64,000 nucleotides of DNA, taken from the NCBI RefSeq assembly GCF_023617305.1, contig NZ_CP081485.1, positions 1,664,501 to 1,728,500 on the forward strand. The letters are read 5' to 3'. How positions within the stretch are numbered: the first letter of the stretch is position 1; every line of letters starts with the position of its first letter. Below are positions 38,176 through 48,040 of the stretch, piece by piece. Source of the stretch: Methanobrevibacter sp. TLL-48-HuF1. GTDB lineage: Archaea; Methanobacteriota; Methanobacteria; Methanobacteriales; Methanobacteriaceae. A program made the position numbers and the translations under genes. The notes beneath the pieces were generated by a model that saw nothing but the letters and a program-made list of their open reading frames with translations, was not told where the DNA came from and made no database searches.

Positions 38176-39471
38176 ATGGTAGATATGTTTTGTTATCAAT
38201 GTTCACAAACTGCAAAAGGTACTGGATGCACTGTACGTGGAGTTTGTGGCAAAGAACCAACTGTAGCTAGATTACAGGATAATTTGATTTTTGCTTTAAA
38301 AGGAATAAGTGCATACAATTATAATGCAAACGTTTTGGGAGTTAAAGACTCTGATGTTGATGAATTTTTAACTAAAGGATTGTATTCCACATTAACTAAT
38401 GTTAATTTTGATGCTGAAGACTTGATTAATTTGGGACTGGAAGCTGGTGAAGCCAATGTTAAAGTAATGAAAATGCTTAAACAAGCACATATTGACCATT
38501 ATGGTGAACCAGAACCTGCAGAAGTAAAAGTTGGTGCACAGGAAGGGCCTGCAATAATTGTCACAGGACATGATTTGAAAGCATTAGACGAGTTATTAAA
38601 ACAGACTGAAGGAACTGATGTAAAAGTTTATACTCACTCTGAAATGCTGCCTGCTCACGGTTATCCGGAACTTAGAAAATATGAAAATTTAGCAGGTCAG
38701 CTTGGAGGAGCATGGTTTGATCAAAAAGACATATTCTCTAAATATAATGCAGCTATTGTAGCAACAAGCAACTGTGTACTGCTTCCAAAAGATGACTATG
38801 CAGACAGGATTTTCACTATGGATGTAGCTAAGTTGCCAAATACACCTGTGGTGGAAAATTATGACTTTAAACCAGTCATTGATAAAGCTATTGAATTAGG
38901 TGGTTTGGAAGCTGAAGAATTAACAACAATCACTACAGGATTTGGAGCATCTACAGTACTTTCACTTGCTGATAAAATCAAAGAATTGGTTGAAGCAGGT
39001 AAAATCAGAAGGTTCTTCTTAGTAGGAGGATGTGATGGACCGTTCCCTAAATCTAACTACTACAGAGAATTTGTACAAAACTTACCTGAAGATGTTGTTG
39101 TACTGACATTAGCCTGTGGTAAATTCAAATTCAATGATTTGGATTTGGGAGATATTGAAGGAGTGCCAAGACTTATAGATTTAGGTCAGTGTAATGATGC
39201 AATTGTTGCAGTAGATATTGCACTTGCATTATGTGACTTATTTGGTGTAGGATTAAATGAATTGCCACTTACAATTGTTTTAAGCTGGATGGAACAAAAA
39301 GCAGCAGCTATTTTATGGAGTTTATTATATCTGGGCAAAACAGATATGCTTATTGGGCCTGTTTTACCTGCCTGGGCAAATGAAGACATACTTAATTACC
39401 TAGTAAATACATATAATCTAATACCAATTGGTGATCCGATTGAAGATATTAAAAAAATAATGGGCGAATAA
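38176..39471 (+). CDS. hcp: Hybrid-cluster protein, short archaeal type
   Basis: 431 residues from ATG 38176, preceded by GAGGTGGT. The N-terminal [22 protein letters not shown] gives four Cys (CX2CX7CX5C) for the cubane cluster. Hybrid-cluster ligands appear in [50 protein letters not shown] and IDLGQCNDA, with a Glu in the final helices (SWMEQKAA). Length is below bacterial Hcp (about 550), consistent with the class lacking one helical domain. Hcp reduces nitric oxide or hydroxylamine and protects against nitrosative stress. A cupin gene follows after one base. Confidence 0.94.
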   Translation: MVDMFCYQCSQTAKGTGCTVRGVCGKEPTVARLQDNLIFALKGISAYNYNANVLGVKDSDVDEFLTKGLYSTLTNVNFDAEDLINLGLEAGEANVKVMKMLKQAHIDHYGEPEPAEVKVGAQEGPAIIVTGHDLKALDELLKQTEGTDVKVYTHSEMLPAHGYPELRKYENLAGQLGGAWFDQKDIFSKYNAAIVATSNCVLLPKDDYADRIFTMDVAKLPNTPVVENYDFKPVIDKAIELGGLEAEELTTITTGFGASTVLSLADKIKELVEAGKIRRFFLVGGCDGPFPKSNYYREFVQNLPEDVVVLTLACGKFKFNDLDLGDIEGVPRLIDLGQCNDAIVAVDIALALCDLFGVGLNELPLTIVLSWMEQKAAAILWSLLYLGKTDMLIGPVLPAWANEDILNYLVNTYNLIPIGDPIEDIKKIMGE

Positions 39472-39472
39472 A

Positions 39473-39802
39473 ATGAGCGAAGATATTAAAGCTAAATCTT
39501 TAAACATTGAAAATTTGGTTGATTATCAAAAAGATACAGTAGTTAGTAGGGAAGTAATCAAAAAAGAGCTTGGAACAGTAACTTTTTTTGCATTTGACAA
39601 AGGTCAAGGCTTAAGTGAACACTCTGCACCATTTGATGCTATGGTTCAAGTAATTGATGGTGAAGCAGAAATAACTATTTCAGGTAATAAAAATATTGTA
39701 AAAAAAGGTGAAATGATTATTATGCCAGCTAATGAGCCTCATGCTCTTCAAGCTGTTAATATGCCATATAAAATGATTTTAACTATGATTAAATCTGATT
39801 AA
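39473..39802 (+). CDS. Small cupin-domain protein
   Basis: 109 residues forming one cupin barrel. The metal motifs are GLSEHSAPFDAMVQVIDGEAEI (His and Glu) and MPANEPHALQA (His). Cupins of this size bind a metal and small ligands; enzymatic role is unclear. It starts one base after the hcp stop, so both are co-expressed and it may serve the same stress response. Confidence 0.88.
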   Translation: MSEDIKAKSLNIENLVDYQKDTVVSREVIKKELGTVTFFAFDKGQGLSEHSAPFDAMVQVIDGEAEITISGNKNIVKKGEMIIMPANEPHALQAVNMPYKMILTMIKSD

Positions 39803-39851
39803 AATCATTTATTTTACTTTTTTGATTGCTGAAAAGATTTGTGTAATTAGG

Positions 39852-39881
39852 GTTATTTATAATGTGAAAATTATAAATAAC
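39852..39881. terminator. Convergent hairpin between cupin and methyltransferase genes
   Basis: Perfect 12-bp arms GTTATTTATAAT (39852-39863) and ATTATAAATAAC (39870-39881) with a GTGAAA loop. On the plus strand it is followed by CTACTTTTT. It touches the stop codon of the minus-strand gene, so it could serve both directions. Confidence 0.55.
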
Positions 39882-40699
39882 TACTTTTTCCACCAAATTA
39901 AAATCCAGTCAGCTTTATCTTTTTCATTGTATAATTTTCCTGTTTCAGGGTCTTTTTTAAGAATTTCATTAAGGTATTTTTTCAATTGTGCTTTTTCATC
40001 ATCATTAAGTAAATCCAGCCTAAATTTACCGTTGTCCATAGCTTCTTCAATGTTGCTGTATTCTCTATATGCTTTAATGTCCAGGCGTTCTATATTGGCA
40101 TAAATCCCCATATTGTAGAGTATATTAAACATATAATTATACTCTGGAAACGGCTTATTTTCTTTTCCGAGGTATTCATTGAATTCTTTTTCTATTTTCC
40201 AATTTTCAGGACCAAATAAAGTGATAAAAACATATTTGTTAGCTATTTCATTTATTGTTTTAAGAGTTTCTTCAATTGGGATTATTCCATTTAATGACCT
40301 TGAAGCAAGTACGACATCATAATCTCCAATTTCTTCATAACTAATGTCCTCTAAGGATTTTAAAATAGTGTCCACGTTTTTGATATTTTGTTCTTGAGCT
40401 CTTTGGTTTAATAGTTCCAACATTTTAGTTGATGAATCAACACCTGTTACTTTTCTAACTTGTTTAGCTATAGGTAGGGTAATTGACCCTTCACCACAGC
40501 CTAAATCTAAAAGACTGTCATTTTCATTTAAAATAATCTTTGAGAATAATAAATCATGATAATCATCTTTTTTAGCTCTTTTATGAAAATGGGGAGCTGC
40601 TTTATCCCAGTCTTTGTTTTTGTCTGTCTTTTGTTTGAGTGCTTCCTGCCAATATTCAACCCAATCAACTTCGTTCGGATTAGTTATAGTCTGTTTCAT
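39881..40699 (-). CDS. SAM-dependent methyltransferase
   Basis: 272 residues of the class I Rossmann type. Motif I is LLDLGCGEGSITLPIA, followed by VTGVDSSTKMLELL, then SLEDISYEEIGDYDVVLASRSL and a C-terminal part ending KADWILIWWKK. The N-terminus VDWVEYWQEAL...DWDKAAPHFHKRAKK is common among archaeal methyltransferases of unknown substrate. No partner gene reveals the substrate. It is the last gene of a minus-strand run but is separated by 27 bases from the TPR gene upstream. Confidence 0.85.
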   Translation of the reverse strand: MKQTITNPNEVDWVEYWQEALKQKTDKNKDWDKAAPHFHKRAKKDDYHDLLFSKIILNENDSLLDLGCGEGSITLPIAKQVRKVTGVDSSTKMLELLNQRAQEQNIKNVDTILKSLEDISYEEIGDYDVVLASRSLNGIIPIEETLKTINEIANKYVFITLFGPENWKIEKEFNEYLGKENKPFPEYNYMFNILYNMGIYANIERLDIKAYREYSNIEEAMDNGKFRLDLLNDDEKAQLKKYLNEILKKDPETGKLYNEKDKADWILIWWKK

Positions 40700-40726
40700 T
40701 GCATTTACTTCCTTTTTTTAATTTAC

Positions 40727-41806
40727 CTAAAAACGTGATTCATAAATCTGTTTAGCTAGTGAAGCTACAGCAGTAATTAAAAATATTATATTTGCAGCTA
40801 ATTTAACTGTGCCATTAACAGGCAGAAAATTAACTAAAATAGCCAGAGCTAAAAAAATATAAACTAATTTGCTTAAATTAATTGTGTGTTTGCTATATTT
40901 AAGATCAGCTATGCCCATATTAAGCAGTTCCTGCTTTTCTTTTTCACAATCTTTCAATAATTTTATTCCTTCTTCATTTAAATCGGCACGAATTTCTATA
41001 GCAAGGATTATGTCCATTGTTTTATTTAAACATTTCATTGCTTCTTCGTATTTCTGCAATTGAATTAATGATAAGGCTTTTTTGTGATACCATTCAATAC
41101 TTAGGTATTCTTTACTTCCACTTAATGATTTTATTCCAATATCGAAGCATTTAATAGCTTTTTCGTGCTGGTTTAAATTAATGTAAATGTCTCCTTTTAT
41201 AAGAATCCCTTCAATAACCCTTTCTTTTTTCAGGCATTTGTTAACTAGTTTCAAAGCTTCCTGATTTTCATTATTTTTACATAATAATTTGGCTTTTATT
41301 AGCATGGCTAAAATGCTGTCAGGATATTCGCCAAGCAGTTGATTTGCATAATTCAGAGAATCTTCGTCTGATTCCTTTTCGAAAGTGTAAATTAATTTAA
41401 GTTCGCAAAGCTTTTCTTTTGACTCACAGGTGATTAGTTCATCACTGTATGGACTTTCATGATAATTCTCAATAAGATTGTCAATAATTTGTTTGGATTC
41501 TTCTTCATTTCCTTTTGCAGATGATGCAATAGCTTTTTGAAAACGAATGGATGTTGAGTCTGGCCGTTCTTCCAAATATTTATTGAAGTATTTTTCACCG
41601 TAATCATTGTTGTCATGATATGCGTCTTCAATTAGGTGGTAATAACCTCTTAGAGGAAGTGCAGGTATGTAATTTTTTTCCAGAAGCAAATTATTGATTT
41701 CTAAAAATTCTTTCATGTTCTTTTTTTGAAATAATATAAATGAAAGCCGGTTTGCCTTTTCATATTCTTCGTTGTTTATTAGTTTAATCGCTTTTTTATT
41801 TACCAT
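40727..41806 (-). CDS. TPR protein with C-terminal membrane anchor
   Basis: 359 residues from ATG 41806, which has AGGTGA 8 bases upstream. TPR-like helices run from about residue 45 to 260 (for example ILIKGDIYINLNQHEKAIKCFDIG and LSLIQLQKYEEAMKCLNKTMD). Two hydrophobic segments near the end (LVYIFLALAILVNFLP, LAANIIFLITAVASLA) suggest a membrane hairpin. It is a paralogue of the protein at 42860-43864: both have an EKNYIPAL/EKYLPAI segment followed by H(D/x)N.DYGEKYF. Probably a scaffold for protein contacts at the membrane; partner unknown. Confidence 0.8.
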   Translation of the reverse strand: MVNKKAIKLINNEEYEKANRLSFILFQKKNMKEFLEINNLLLEKNYIPALPLRGYYHLIEDAYHDNNDYGEKYFNKYLEERPDSTSIRFQKAIASSAKGNEEESKQIIDNLIENYHESPYSDELITCESKEKLCELKLIYTFEKESDEDSLNYANQLLGEYPDSILAMLIKAKLLCKNNENQEALKLVNKCLKKERVIEGILIKGDIYINLNQHEKAIKCFDIGIKSLSGSKEYLSIEWYHKKALSLIQLQKYEEAMKCLNKTMDIILAIEIRADLNEEGIKLLKDCEKEKQELLNMGIADLKYSKHTINLSKLVYIFLALAILVNFLPVNGTVKLAANIIFLITAVASLAKQIYESRF

Positions 41807-41821
41807 ATTTAATTTCACCTA

Positions 41822-42850
41822 TCAATCTACGATGGTTTTTCCGTTTAAGATATTTTCATAATCCTGAATATTTTCTTTAAGTAATTGAGGTATATTTAAA
41901 CTGTAGGGACATTTTTTAATACATTCTCCACATTCATCACATTTTTTTGCCTGTTTCATTTTAGATTGGAAATCTTCACTTAAACTAGGCTGTGTAGGCA
42001 TTCTTCTGATCCATAAGGACATTCTGGCACATGTATTAATCTCAATATCATTTGGACAAGGCATACAATAGCCGCAGCCTCGACAGAAGTCGTCTCCCAG
42101 TTCCTGTTTGTCTTTTTTTATAGCGGTTTTTAATTTATCATCTAAAACCGGAGGATTTTCATGATATGATATAAATTCATCCAATTCTGACTCTCTTTGA
42201 ATTCCCCAGATAGGCAATACATTATCATAATTTGCCATAAATGCATATGCTGCTTTTGAGTTTGTGATTAATCCTCCACCCATAGCTTTCATGGCCAAAA
42301 ATCCGACATCTAATTTTTTACATTTTTCAACCAGATTTAGTTCCTGAACATCGGTTAAATATGAAAACGGAAATTGCAGTGTTTCATAAAGTCCACTTGA
42401 AAGAGCTTGTTTGGCTATTGTAAATTTATGTGAAGTAATTCCAATATGTTTTATTTTCCCTTCGTCTTTAGCTTCCAGCATTGCTTCATAAAGTCCTGAT
42501 CCGTCATTAGGTTTTGGACAAAATGGAAGATTGTGGAACTGGTAAATTTCCACATAATCTGTTTGAAGATTTTTAAGTGAAGTTTCTAAATCCTTCCAGA
42601 AATCCTCTGCATTTTCAGCTCCGGTTTTTGTTGCAATAATTACATTTTCCCGTACTTCATTAAGACTGGCACCTAATTTTTCCTCACTGTCTGTATAAAA
42701 ACGGGCAGTATCATAGAAATTGATTCCATTATCATATGCCTTTTGTATGATTTCGATGGAATCTTTTTTATTCCTTCTTTGTATTGGAAGTGCTCCGAAT
42801 CCATTTTTATTAACTTTATAATTTGTTTTCCCAAGTCGCATCATTTTCAT
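41822..42850 (-). CDS. Aldo/keto reductase with iron-sulfur tail
   Basis: 342 residues. The TIM barrel shows FGALPIQR, YDNGINFYDTARFYTDSEEKLG with catalytic Asp/Tyr, ATKTGA (Lys), and IYQFHNLP (His). The C-terminus carries CRGCGYCMPCPNDIEINTC and CDECGECIKKCPYSLNIPQ, enough for two [4Fe-4S] clusters. This matches the ferredoxin-type aldo/keto reductases frequent in anaerobes; substrates are not known. It lies between two paralogous TPR genes with gaps of 9 to 15 bases, so all three are likely one transcript. Confidence 0.9.
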   Translation of the reverse strand: MKMMRLGKTNYKVNKNGFGALPIQRRNKKDSIEIIQKAYDNGINFYDTARFYTDSEEKLGASLNEVRENVIIATKTGAENAEDFWKDLETSLKNLQTDYVEIYQFHNLPFCPKPNDGSGLYEAMLEAKDEGKIKHIGITSHKFTIAKQALSSGLYETLQFPFSYLTDVQELNLVEKCKKLDVGFLAMKAMGGGLITNSKAAYAFMANYDNVLPIWGIQRESELDEFISYHENPPVLDDKLKTAIKKDKQELGDDFCRGCGYCMPCPNDIEINTCARMSLWIRRMPTQPSLSEDFQSKMKQAKKCDECGECIKKCPYSLNIPQLLKENIQDYENILNGKTIVD

Positions 42851-42859
42851 TTAGTATCA

Positions 42860-43864
42860 CTAGTATCCAATAATTTTCAAGATAATATAAACTATTATAA
42901 TAATTATAAGGGCAGTTATTGATGTTTTTGTAGATAGGAATTTAAAATTACTGAATCGTTTGTCCTCCACATTATTTTTATACATTAATCTGTCTTTTTC
43001 AAAGGAACATTTTTGATAAATCTCTTCAAGGTTTTTATCTAATCTGCCATTTTCATTCAACATGTCAATGGTTTTGTTTAAATGCTTGACTGCTTCATCA
43101 TAGTTTCCAAGTTCAACATTACAAAATGCAGCTTTATAATTGAAATTAGTAACTAACTCCAAGTCATCTTTAACATCTTTTTCATGAGTAATGCATGAAT
43201 TATAGGAATCCAAAGCTTTTTTATATTCTCCTAATTCATATAATGCATTTCCTTTTGAATTTAAAGCTATTATTGTGTGGTCTTCATCTAAACTTTTATC
43301 TAGATATTCCAGTGCCTTTTCATATTCTCCGGTTTTTTCAAGAAGCTGGCCCTTGTAGAAAATTTCTTTTTTATTTTGACCGAATTTCTTTTCATATTTG
43401 TTTATTTCATTTAATGCTTTTTTATTTTGATTGTCCTGCATTAAAAGCTCAATTTTACCCATTCTAACTTCTTCATGGCTAATTCTAGGCTCTTCTTTTT
43501 GAGAATATGCATCATAATTTTTAAAAGCCTTATCCATATATTCAATAGCTTCTGTTAATTTATTTTTATTGGATAAAGACATTGCTTTATCACATAATCC
43601 GTTAATTGACTGGGGCTCTATTTCCAAGTACATATCAAAATATTTTTCACCGTAATCTCCATTGTCATGATTTGGATCGTAATATTGATGATAGTGGCCC
43701 CTTTCTTCAATTGCAGGCAAATATTTTTCTTGAATTAATAAGTCTAAAATAATCAAGTATTCATTTATTTTATCGTTTCCGTGTCTTTTTTTAGCTATAT
43801 CAAGAGCTTTTTTATATTCTTTGTTTTTTATTAACTCTTTTGCTTGTTCAAGCTTGCTGCTCAT
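42860..43864 (-). CDS. TPR protein with C-terminal membrane anchor
   Basis: 334 residues. Helical repeats are clear, e.g. KALDIAKKRHGNDKINEYL, GQLLEKTGEYEKALEYLDKSL and NALYELGEYKKALDSYNSC. A single hydrophobic segment ends the protein (SITALIIIIIVYIILKIIGY), placing the repeats in the cytoplasm if it is tail-anchored. HDNGDYGEKYFDMYLE near residue 70 is shared with the paralogue at 40727-41806. It is the first gene of the run, starting next to a TATA-like TATATAAATATT (near 43923-43936). Confidence 0.8.
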   Translation of the reverse strand: MSSKLEQAKELIKNKEYKKALDIAKKRHGNDKINEYLIILDLLIQEKYLPAIEERGHYHQYYDPNHDNGDYGEKYFDMYLEIEPQSINGLCDKAMSLSNKNKLTEAIEYMDKAFKNYDAYSQKEEPRISHEEVRMGKIELLMQDNQNKKALNEINKYEKKFGQNKKEIFYKGQLLEKTGEYEKALEYLDKSLDEDHTIIALNSKGNALYELGEYKKALDSYNSCITHEKDVKDDLELVTNFNYKAAFCNVELGNYDEAVKHLNKTIDMLNENGRLDKNLEEIYQKCSFEKDRLMYKNNVEDKRFSNFKFLSTKTSITALIIIIIVYIILKIIGY

Positions 43865-43994
43865 TATATCATACCTAAATTTTTATTCAACTCCGTAAAA
43901 ATAAATAACTACTCTTGGTGAATATTTATATATTTTCAAGTAAATAAATTATATTATTAATTACTATTTTTATATAAATTGTGATGATGATTTT

Positions 43995-45662
43995 ATGAAT
44001 GATTTAGAAGAAATTGTCTATAAACATGCTTTATTAAATGCTGCTAAGCATAAAGGAAATGCAAATCCGGGGGCAGTTATTGGTTCAATTATGAGTCAGG
44101 AACCGGATTTAAGAAGTAGAGCAAAAGAAATTGGTCCAATTGCAGGAAAAATTGTAGCTCAGGTTAACAAATTAAGTGAAGATGAACAATCAGCTCAAAT
44201 GGCTAAATATCATGTGGAAGTAAAAGAAAATAAACAGAAAAAAGAAGAAGGTCTTCAGGAGCTTCCAGGTTCTCATGATAATGTAGTAATGAGATTTGCT
44301 CCAAACCCAAGCGGACCTCTACACATTGGTCATGCCCGTGCAGCAGTTCCAAATGCAGAATATGTTAAAAGATATGGTGGTAAACTTATTTTAAGAATAG
44401 AAGATACTGACCCTAAAAGAGTTTTCGAACCTGCATATGATTTGATTCCTCAGGATTTGGAATGGCTGGGAATAAAAGCAGATGAAGTTTACTATCAAAG
44501 TGACAGATTTGAGATTTATTATGATTATGCTCGCCAATTGATAGAAAAAGGTGCTGCTTACATGTGTACATGTGACGGTGCTACATTTAAGGAGCTTAAA
44601 GATAACTGTAAACCTTGCCCATGTAGGGACAACAGTGTTGAGAAAAACCTTGAATTATGGGATAAATTTGATCAGATGCATGCTGGAGAAGCTGTTTTAA
44701 GAGTAAAAACAGATATCAATCATAAAAATCCGGCTATTCGTGACTGGGTAGCTATGCGTATTGTAGAAGAAACCCACCCACGTTTAGGAAATAAATACAG
44801 AGTTTACCCTATGATGAACTTTTCAGTAGCTGTGGACGATCATTTAATGGGTATGAGTCATGTACTTAGAGGAAAAGACCATTTGGCAAACAGTGAAAAA
44901 CAGAAATACCTTTATGACCATATGGGGTGGGATGTTCCTGAATTTATCCATTATGGTAGGTTAAAAATGGAAGACATTGCATTAAGTACTTCTAAAGCCC
45001 TGGAAGGAATCAGCTCAGGTAAATACTCAGGATGGGATGATCCGAGATTAGGTACATTAAGAGCAATAGCAAGAAGAGGAATCCAACCTCAGACAATATA
45101 TGATTTAATTACTGAAATTGGAGTTAAAATGTCTGATTCTGCCATCAGCTGGAAGAAGATTTACGGATTAAACCGTAATTTTCTGGAACCTATAGCTAAT
45201 CGTTATTTCTTTGTAGAAGATCCTGTTGAAGTATCTGTTGAAGGATATGAAGATGGTGCTGTTGATATTGAAAGACCATTACATGCAGACCATGAAGACA
45301 GAGGAAACAGAATATTGCCATTTGCAGGAAAAGCATATTTAGCTAGTGAAGATATTAAAAATGGAGTAGCCAGATTAATGGATGCAGTAAATGTTGATAT
45401 TAATGGGGATAAAATTACTTTTAATTCAACTTCTTTTGAACAAGCAAAAGATTTGAAAGCTAAAATTATCCAATGGGTTCCAATTGAAGATAATGTTAAT
45501 GTAAGTATTGTTATGGATGATGCATCTGTAAAAACAGGTCTTGGTGAAGGAGCACTAAAAGATTTAAAAGTTGGGGATGTTGTGCAATTTGAAAGAGTTG
45601 GTTTTGCACGTTTAGATGAAATTAAAGATAATGAGTTAATATTTTATTATGCTCATAAATAG
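43995..45662 (+). CDS. gltX: Glutamyl-tRNA synthetase, archaeal type
   Basis: 555 residues. Class I catalytic motifs: the HIGH equivalent in RFAPNPSGPLHIGHARAA, RIEDTDPKR, and the KMSKS-like ALSTSKALEGI. A Cys cluster CTCDG...CKPCPCR lies in the connective region, and the C-terminal beta-barrel anticodon domain resembles GlnRS, as usual in archaea. In this group the enzyme also charges tRNA-Gln with Glu, later amidated by GatDE. The ribosome site is GTGATGATGATT. The N-terminal 90 residues are the helical archaeal extension. A small gene follows 8 bases later. Confidence 0.96.
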   Translation: MNDLEEIVYKHALLNAAKHKGNANPGAVIGSIMSQEPDLRSRAKEIGPIAGKIVAQVNKLSEDEQSAQMAKYHVEVKENKQKKEEGLQELPGSHDNVVMRFAPNPSGPLHIGHARAAVPNAEYVKRYGGKLILRIEDTDPKRVFEPAYDLIPQDLEWLGIKADEVYYQSDRFEIYYDYARQLIEKGAAYMCTCDGATFKELKDNCKPCPCRDNSVEKNLELWDKFDQMHAGEAVLRVKTDINHKNPAIRDWVAMRIVEETHPRLGNKYRVYPMMNFSVAVDDHLMGMSHVLRGKDHLANSEKQKYLYDHMGWDVPEFIHYGRLKMEDIALSTSKALEGISSGKYSGWDDPRLGTLRAIARRGIQPQTIYDLITEIGVKMSDSAISWKKIYGLNRNFLEPIANRYFFVEDPVEVSVEGYEDGAVDIERPLHADHEDRGNRILPFAGKAYLASEDIKNGVARLMDAVNVDINGDKITFNSTSFEQAKDLKAKIIQWVPIEDNVNVSIVMDDASVKTGLGEGALKDLKVGDVVQFERVGFARLDEIKDNELIFYYAHK

Positions 45663-45670
45663 GAGAAACT

Positions 45671-46129
45671 ATGACATTATTTACTAATGGATATATTACT
45701 CTTCCAATTCCTGAAGGATTTCAAAGTGTAAATAATCAGGAGGAATTTGTTGAGTTATTTTTAGTTGATTCGACGAAACCTATGACTATTAAAATATCAG
45801 TTATTCCTACACTGGCTGGATTAGTGGATATTAAAGAAAGCATTGAAAGAAACTTTAAAAATGGGGAGGGAAAATTAATTTTTTCTGATTTTATCCCTAT
45901 TAATGATGATATTTATTATGCAGCTATTTCTTCTATGGATAATGGTGAAGTATCTGCCCGTTGTAATGAATTTTTATTTGTTAAAGATGATAATTTATAT
46001 TCTTTTGAATTTGCATATCCCTATGCTGATGTAGAATTAGACGACTTTTATTTAAATATAATTCGTTCATTAAAAATAGGAAAAGCAAAGTATATAGTGG
46101 AAGATGAAAGTTATAGGTTAAATGAATAA
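45671..46129 (+). CDS. Small protein of unknown function
   Basis: 152 residues, acidic and without signal peptide or membrane segment. It begins with a beta-rich pattern (NGYITLPIPEGFQSVNNQEE) and ends with hydrophobic strand FAYPYADVELDDFYLNIIRSLKIG. The shape loosely resembles DcrB/PsbP-like stress or lipoprotein folds, but I see no diagnostic motif. GGAGAAA precedes the ATG, 8 bases after gltX, so it is probably co-transcribed. Confidence 0.75.
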   Translation: MTLFTNGYITLPIPEGFQSVNNQEEFVELFLVDSTKPMTIKISVIPTLAGLVDIKESIERNFKNGEGKLIFSDFIPINDDIYYAAISSMDNGEVSARCNEFLFVKDDNLYSFEFAYPYADVELDDFYLNIIRSLKIGKAKYIVEDESYRLNE

Positions 46130-46156
46130 AAAATAAGAAAGTTTTTTTCTTATTTT
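46130..46156. terminator. Bidirectional hairpin terminator
   Basis: Arms AAAATAAGAAA (46130-46140) and TTTCTTATTTT (46146-46156) meet between two convergent genes. T-rich tracts occur on both sides. It reaches the stop codon of the minus-strand gene. Confidence 0.6.
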
Positions 46157-47879
46157 AATATATTTTTTTAATGTCTTTTGGATTAATAGTAATTTTTTTA
46201 CCTCTGTATTTTACAGATATGTCATTACCTCTAATGCCATAGACTTTACTTGAGTATGATTCACCGTCATGCTTAAAGATAATTTCAGCACCTTTGCGAA
46301 GAATTACTTCATCATTGTTTATTTTTATTTTAAGATTATTTTTTTCTGGTTTTTCTTTTATTTTAAGTGTTTGTGATGCTTTGTCTGTTTCAGAATTTTT
46401 AACCATGTTTAATACTTTACGTGTATTTTCCTGTCTTAGTAATTGTTCTTGAGTTGGTTCAGTGTAATCATAGTCACTTGGATACTCTTCATGCCTTTCA
46501 TTTATGATAGGTTCATATTCTGGAAATGCAGGTTCTTCTTCTTTGTATGTACCAACATTTCTTAAATACATTTCATCTGTAATGTGTTCTTTTTCATTTA
46601 TTTGATTTTCCGGTGCAAGTTTTTCTTTTACTTCATTGAATATTTTAGAGTTTTTAATAGTGTTTGTTATTTTAGCTAAATCTTTTCTGTAGTCTAAATC
46701 ACTTAATACATTTTCTTCTGGTTCTTCTTCATCTTTAAATAATTCAGATTCTTCTAATGGAGCTCCAAATTCATAATCCTCTTCAACAGCTGGAAGAACA
46801 CTTAATTCATCTTCTTTTGATTCGATTTTAGTTGGAGATTTTAAAGTTGGTGTTTTTATTTCTTCATCATTAGCTAAAACATCTGCAATATTTTCTTCCT
46901 CAGGTGTTTTATCTTCTGTTTCATCTTCAATTAAAATATCTTTAATATTTTCTTCTTTTGAAACATCATCAGTAATTTCTTCTTTTTTATCTTTAGCTAA
47001 AATATCTGCGATACTTTCATCTTTAGGTGTTTTTTCTTCTTTTTTACTGGATTTAATTGCATTAGCTATATCTTCAGTATCTGATTTTTCTTTAACTTTA
47101 TCTTTAGTTGTGTCATTAACAGCATCATAAAAATTAACTTCTTTTTTACTTTCAGCTGGTGTTTCAGTAATGGATTCAATTGAATCTTTTTTAATTTCAG
47201 TTATTGGAGATTCTTCTTTTTTACCTTCTTTCATTTGTTTGATACTTTTTTTAATTTCTGTCGTATCTTCTTTTTCTTTTCTGATGGTTTTAGATTCTTT
47301 TTCCCTTTCATTATCTTTTCTTTTTGATTCTTTAATCAATTCATCGATACTGAATAAATCTTTTAATTCATGTTTTGGTTTTTCTTCCAATGAAATATTA
47401 TTTTCATTTTTTTCTTTTTTCATGTTTTTATTATTTTTACTCATAATATCCATCTGGGTTTCGTTAATTGGTTCTTGGAACTTTTGAACTTTTGTTTCAT
47501 AATTAAAATTTATAGGTTTTCCTGGTTCTTCTTCTTTTGTTTCTATTTTGTTGGAAAATAGGTGTTCATTGGTTTCAGGAACAATATAGCTATTGAAGTT
47601 ATCTTCCGGTATTTGACCTTGTTTTCTTAAGGAAGTACCTTTAGGCTGATCTTGTTTAGAGAAGTATGTTGAAACAAAAGATTTAGTTGGAGCGGTTTTT
47701 GATAAATTATTTTGATTATTTTTATTGGATGGGATTAATCCATCTAAACTATCCTTAGATAATAAAGGAGAGTCGTCTTTTTCTAATTCATCTTTTCTAA
47801 AATACAATTTTACGATAATTATAGCGATTATACCAATTATCGCAATATTAATCCACACTAATATAGTAGTTTCATTCAT
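46155..47879 (-). CDS. Membrane-anchored, highly charged protein
   Basis: 574 residues. A single N-terminal membrane segment (about residues 7-26, ILVWINIAIIGIIAIIIVKL) is followed by some 480 residues rich in Glu and Lys with repeated phrases such as ENIADVLANDEE, ENIKDILIEDE and ESIADILAKDK. The last 70 residues look folded: LKIKINNDEVILRKGAEIIFKHDGES and KVYGIRGNDISVKYRGKKITINPKDIKKIY. The long middle is probably disordered. Similar N-terminal-anchor plus charged-linker designs occur in cell-envelope or division proteins, but no family is recognised. It diverges from dapL across 161 bases. Confidence 0.75.
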   Translation of the reverse strand: MNETTILVWINIAIIGIIAIIIVKLYFRKDELEKDDSPLLSKDSLDGLIPSNKNNQNNLSKTAPTKSFVSTYFSKQDQPKGTSLRKQGQIPEDNFNSYIVPETNEHLFSNKIETKEEEPGKPINFNYETKVQKFQEPINETQMDIMSKNNKNMKKEKNENNISLEEKPKHELKDLFSIDELIKESKRKDNEREKESKTIRKEKEDTTEIKKSIKQMKEGKKEESPITEIKKDSIESITETPAESKKEVNFYDAVNDTTKDKVKEKSDTEDIANAIKSSKKEEKTPKDESIADILAKDKKEEITDDVSKEENIKDILIEDETEDKTPEEENIADVLANDEEIKTPTLKSPTKIESKEDELSVLPAVEEDYEFGAPLEESELFKDEEEPEENVLSDLDYRKDLAKITNTIKNSKIFNEVKEKLAPENQINEKEHITDEMYLRNVGTYKEEEPAFPEYEPIINERHEEYPSDYDYTEPTQEQLLRQENTRKVLNMVKNSETDKASQTLKIKEKPEKNNLKIKINNDEVILRKGAEIIFKHDGESYSSKVYGIRGNDISVKYRGKKITINPKDIKKIY

Positions 47880-48040
47880 TTTTTCTCCACTTCCTTATTG
47901 AAATTTTATAACTTATAATTATATATCAGTTATTTATAATTATATAGTTTTAGATTTTTTAAAATTTTTAAAAAGCAGTTAGTTTATATATTCTGATAGC
48001 TAAAATATAAATTATATTAATAATTATATGAGGTTCAATC

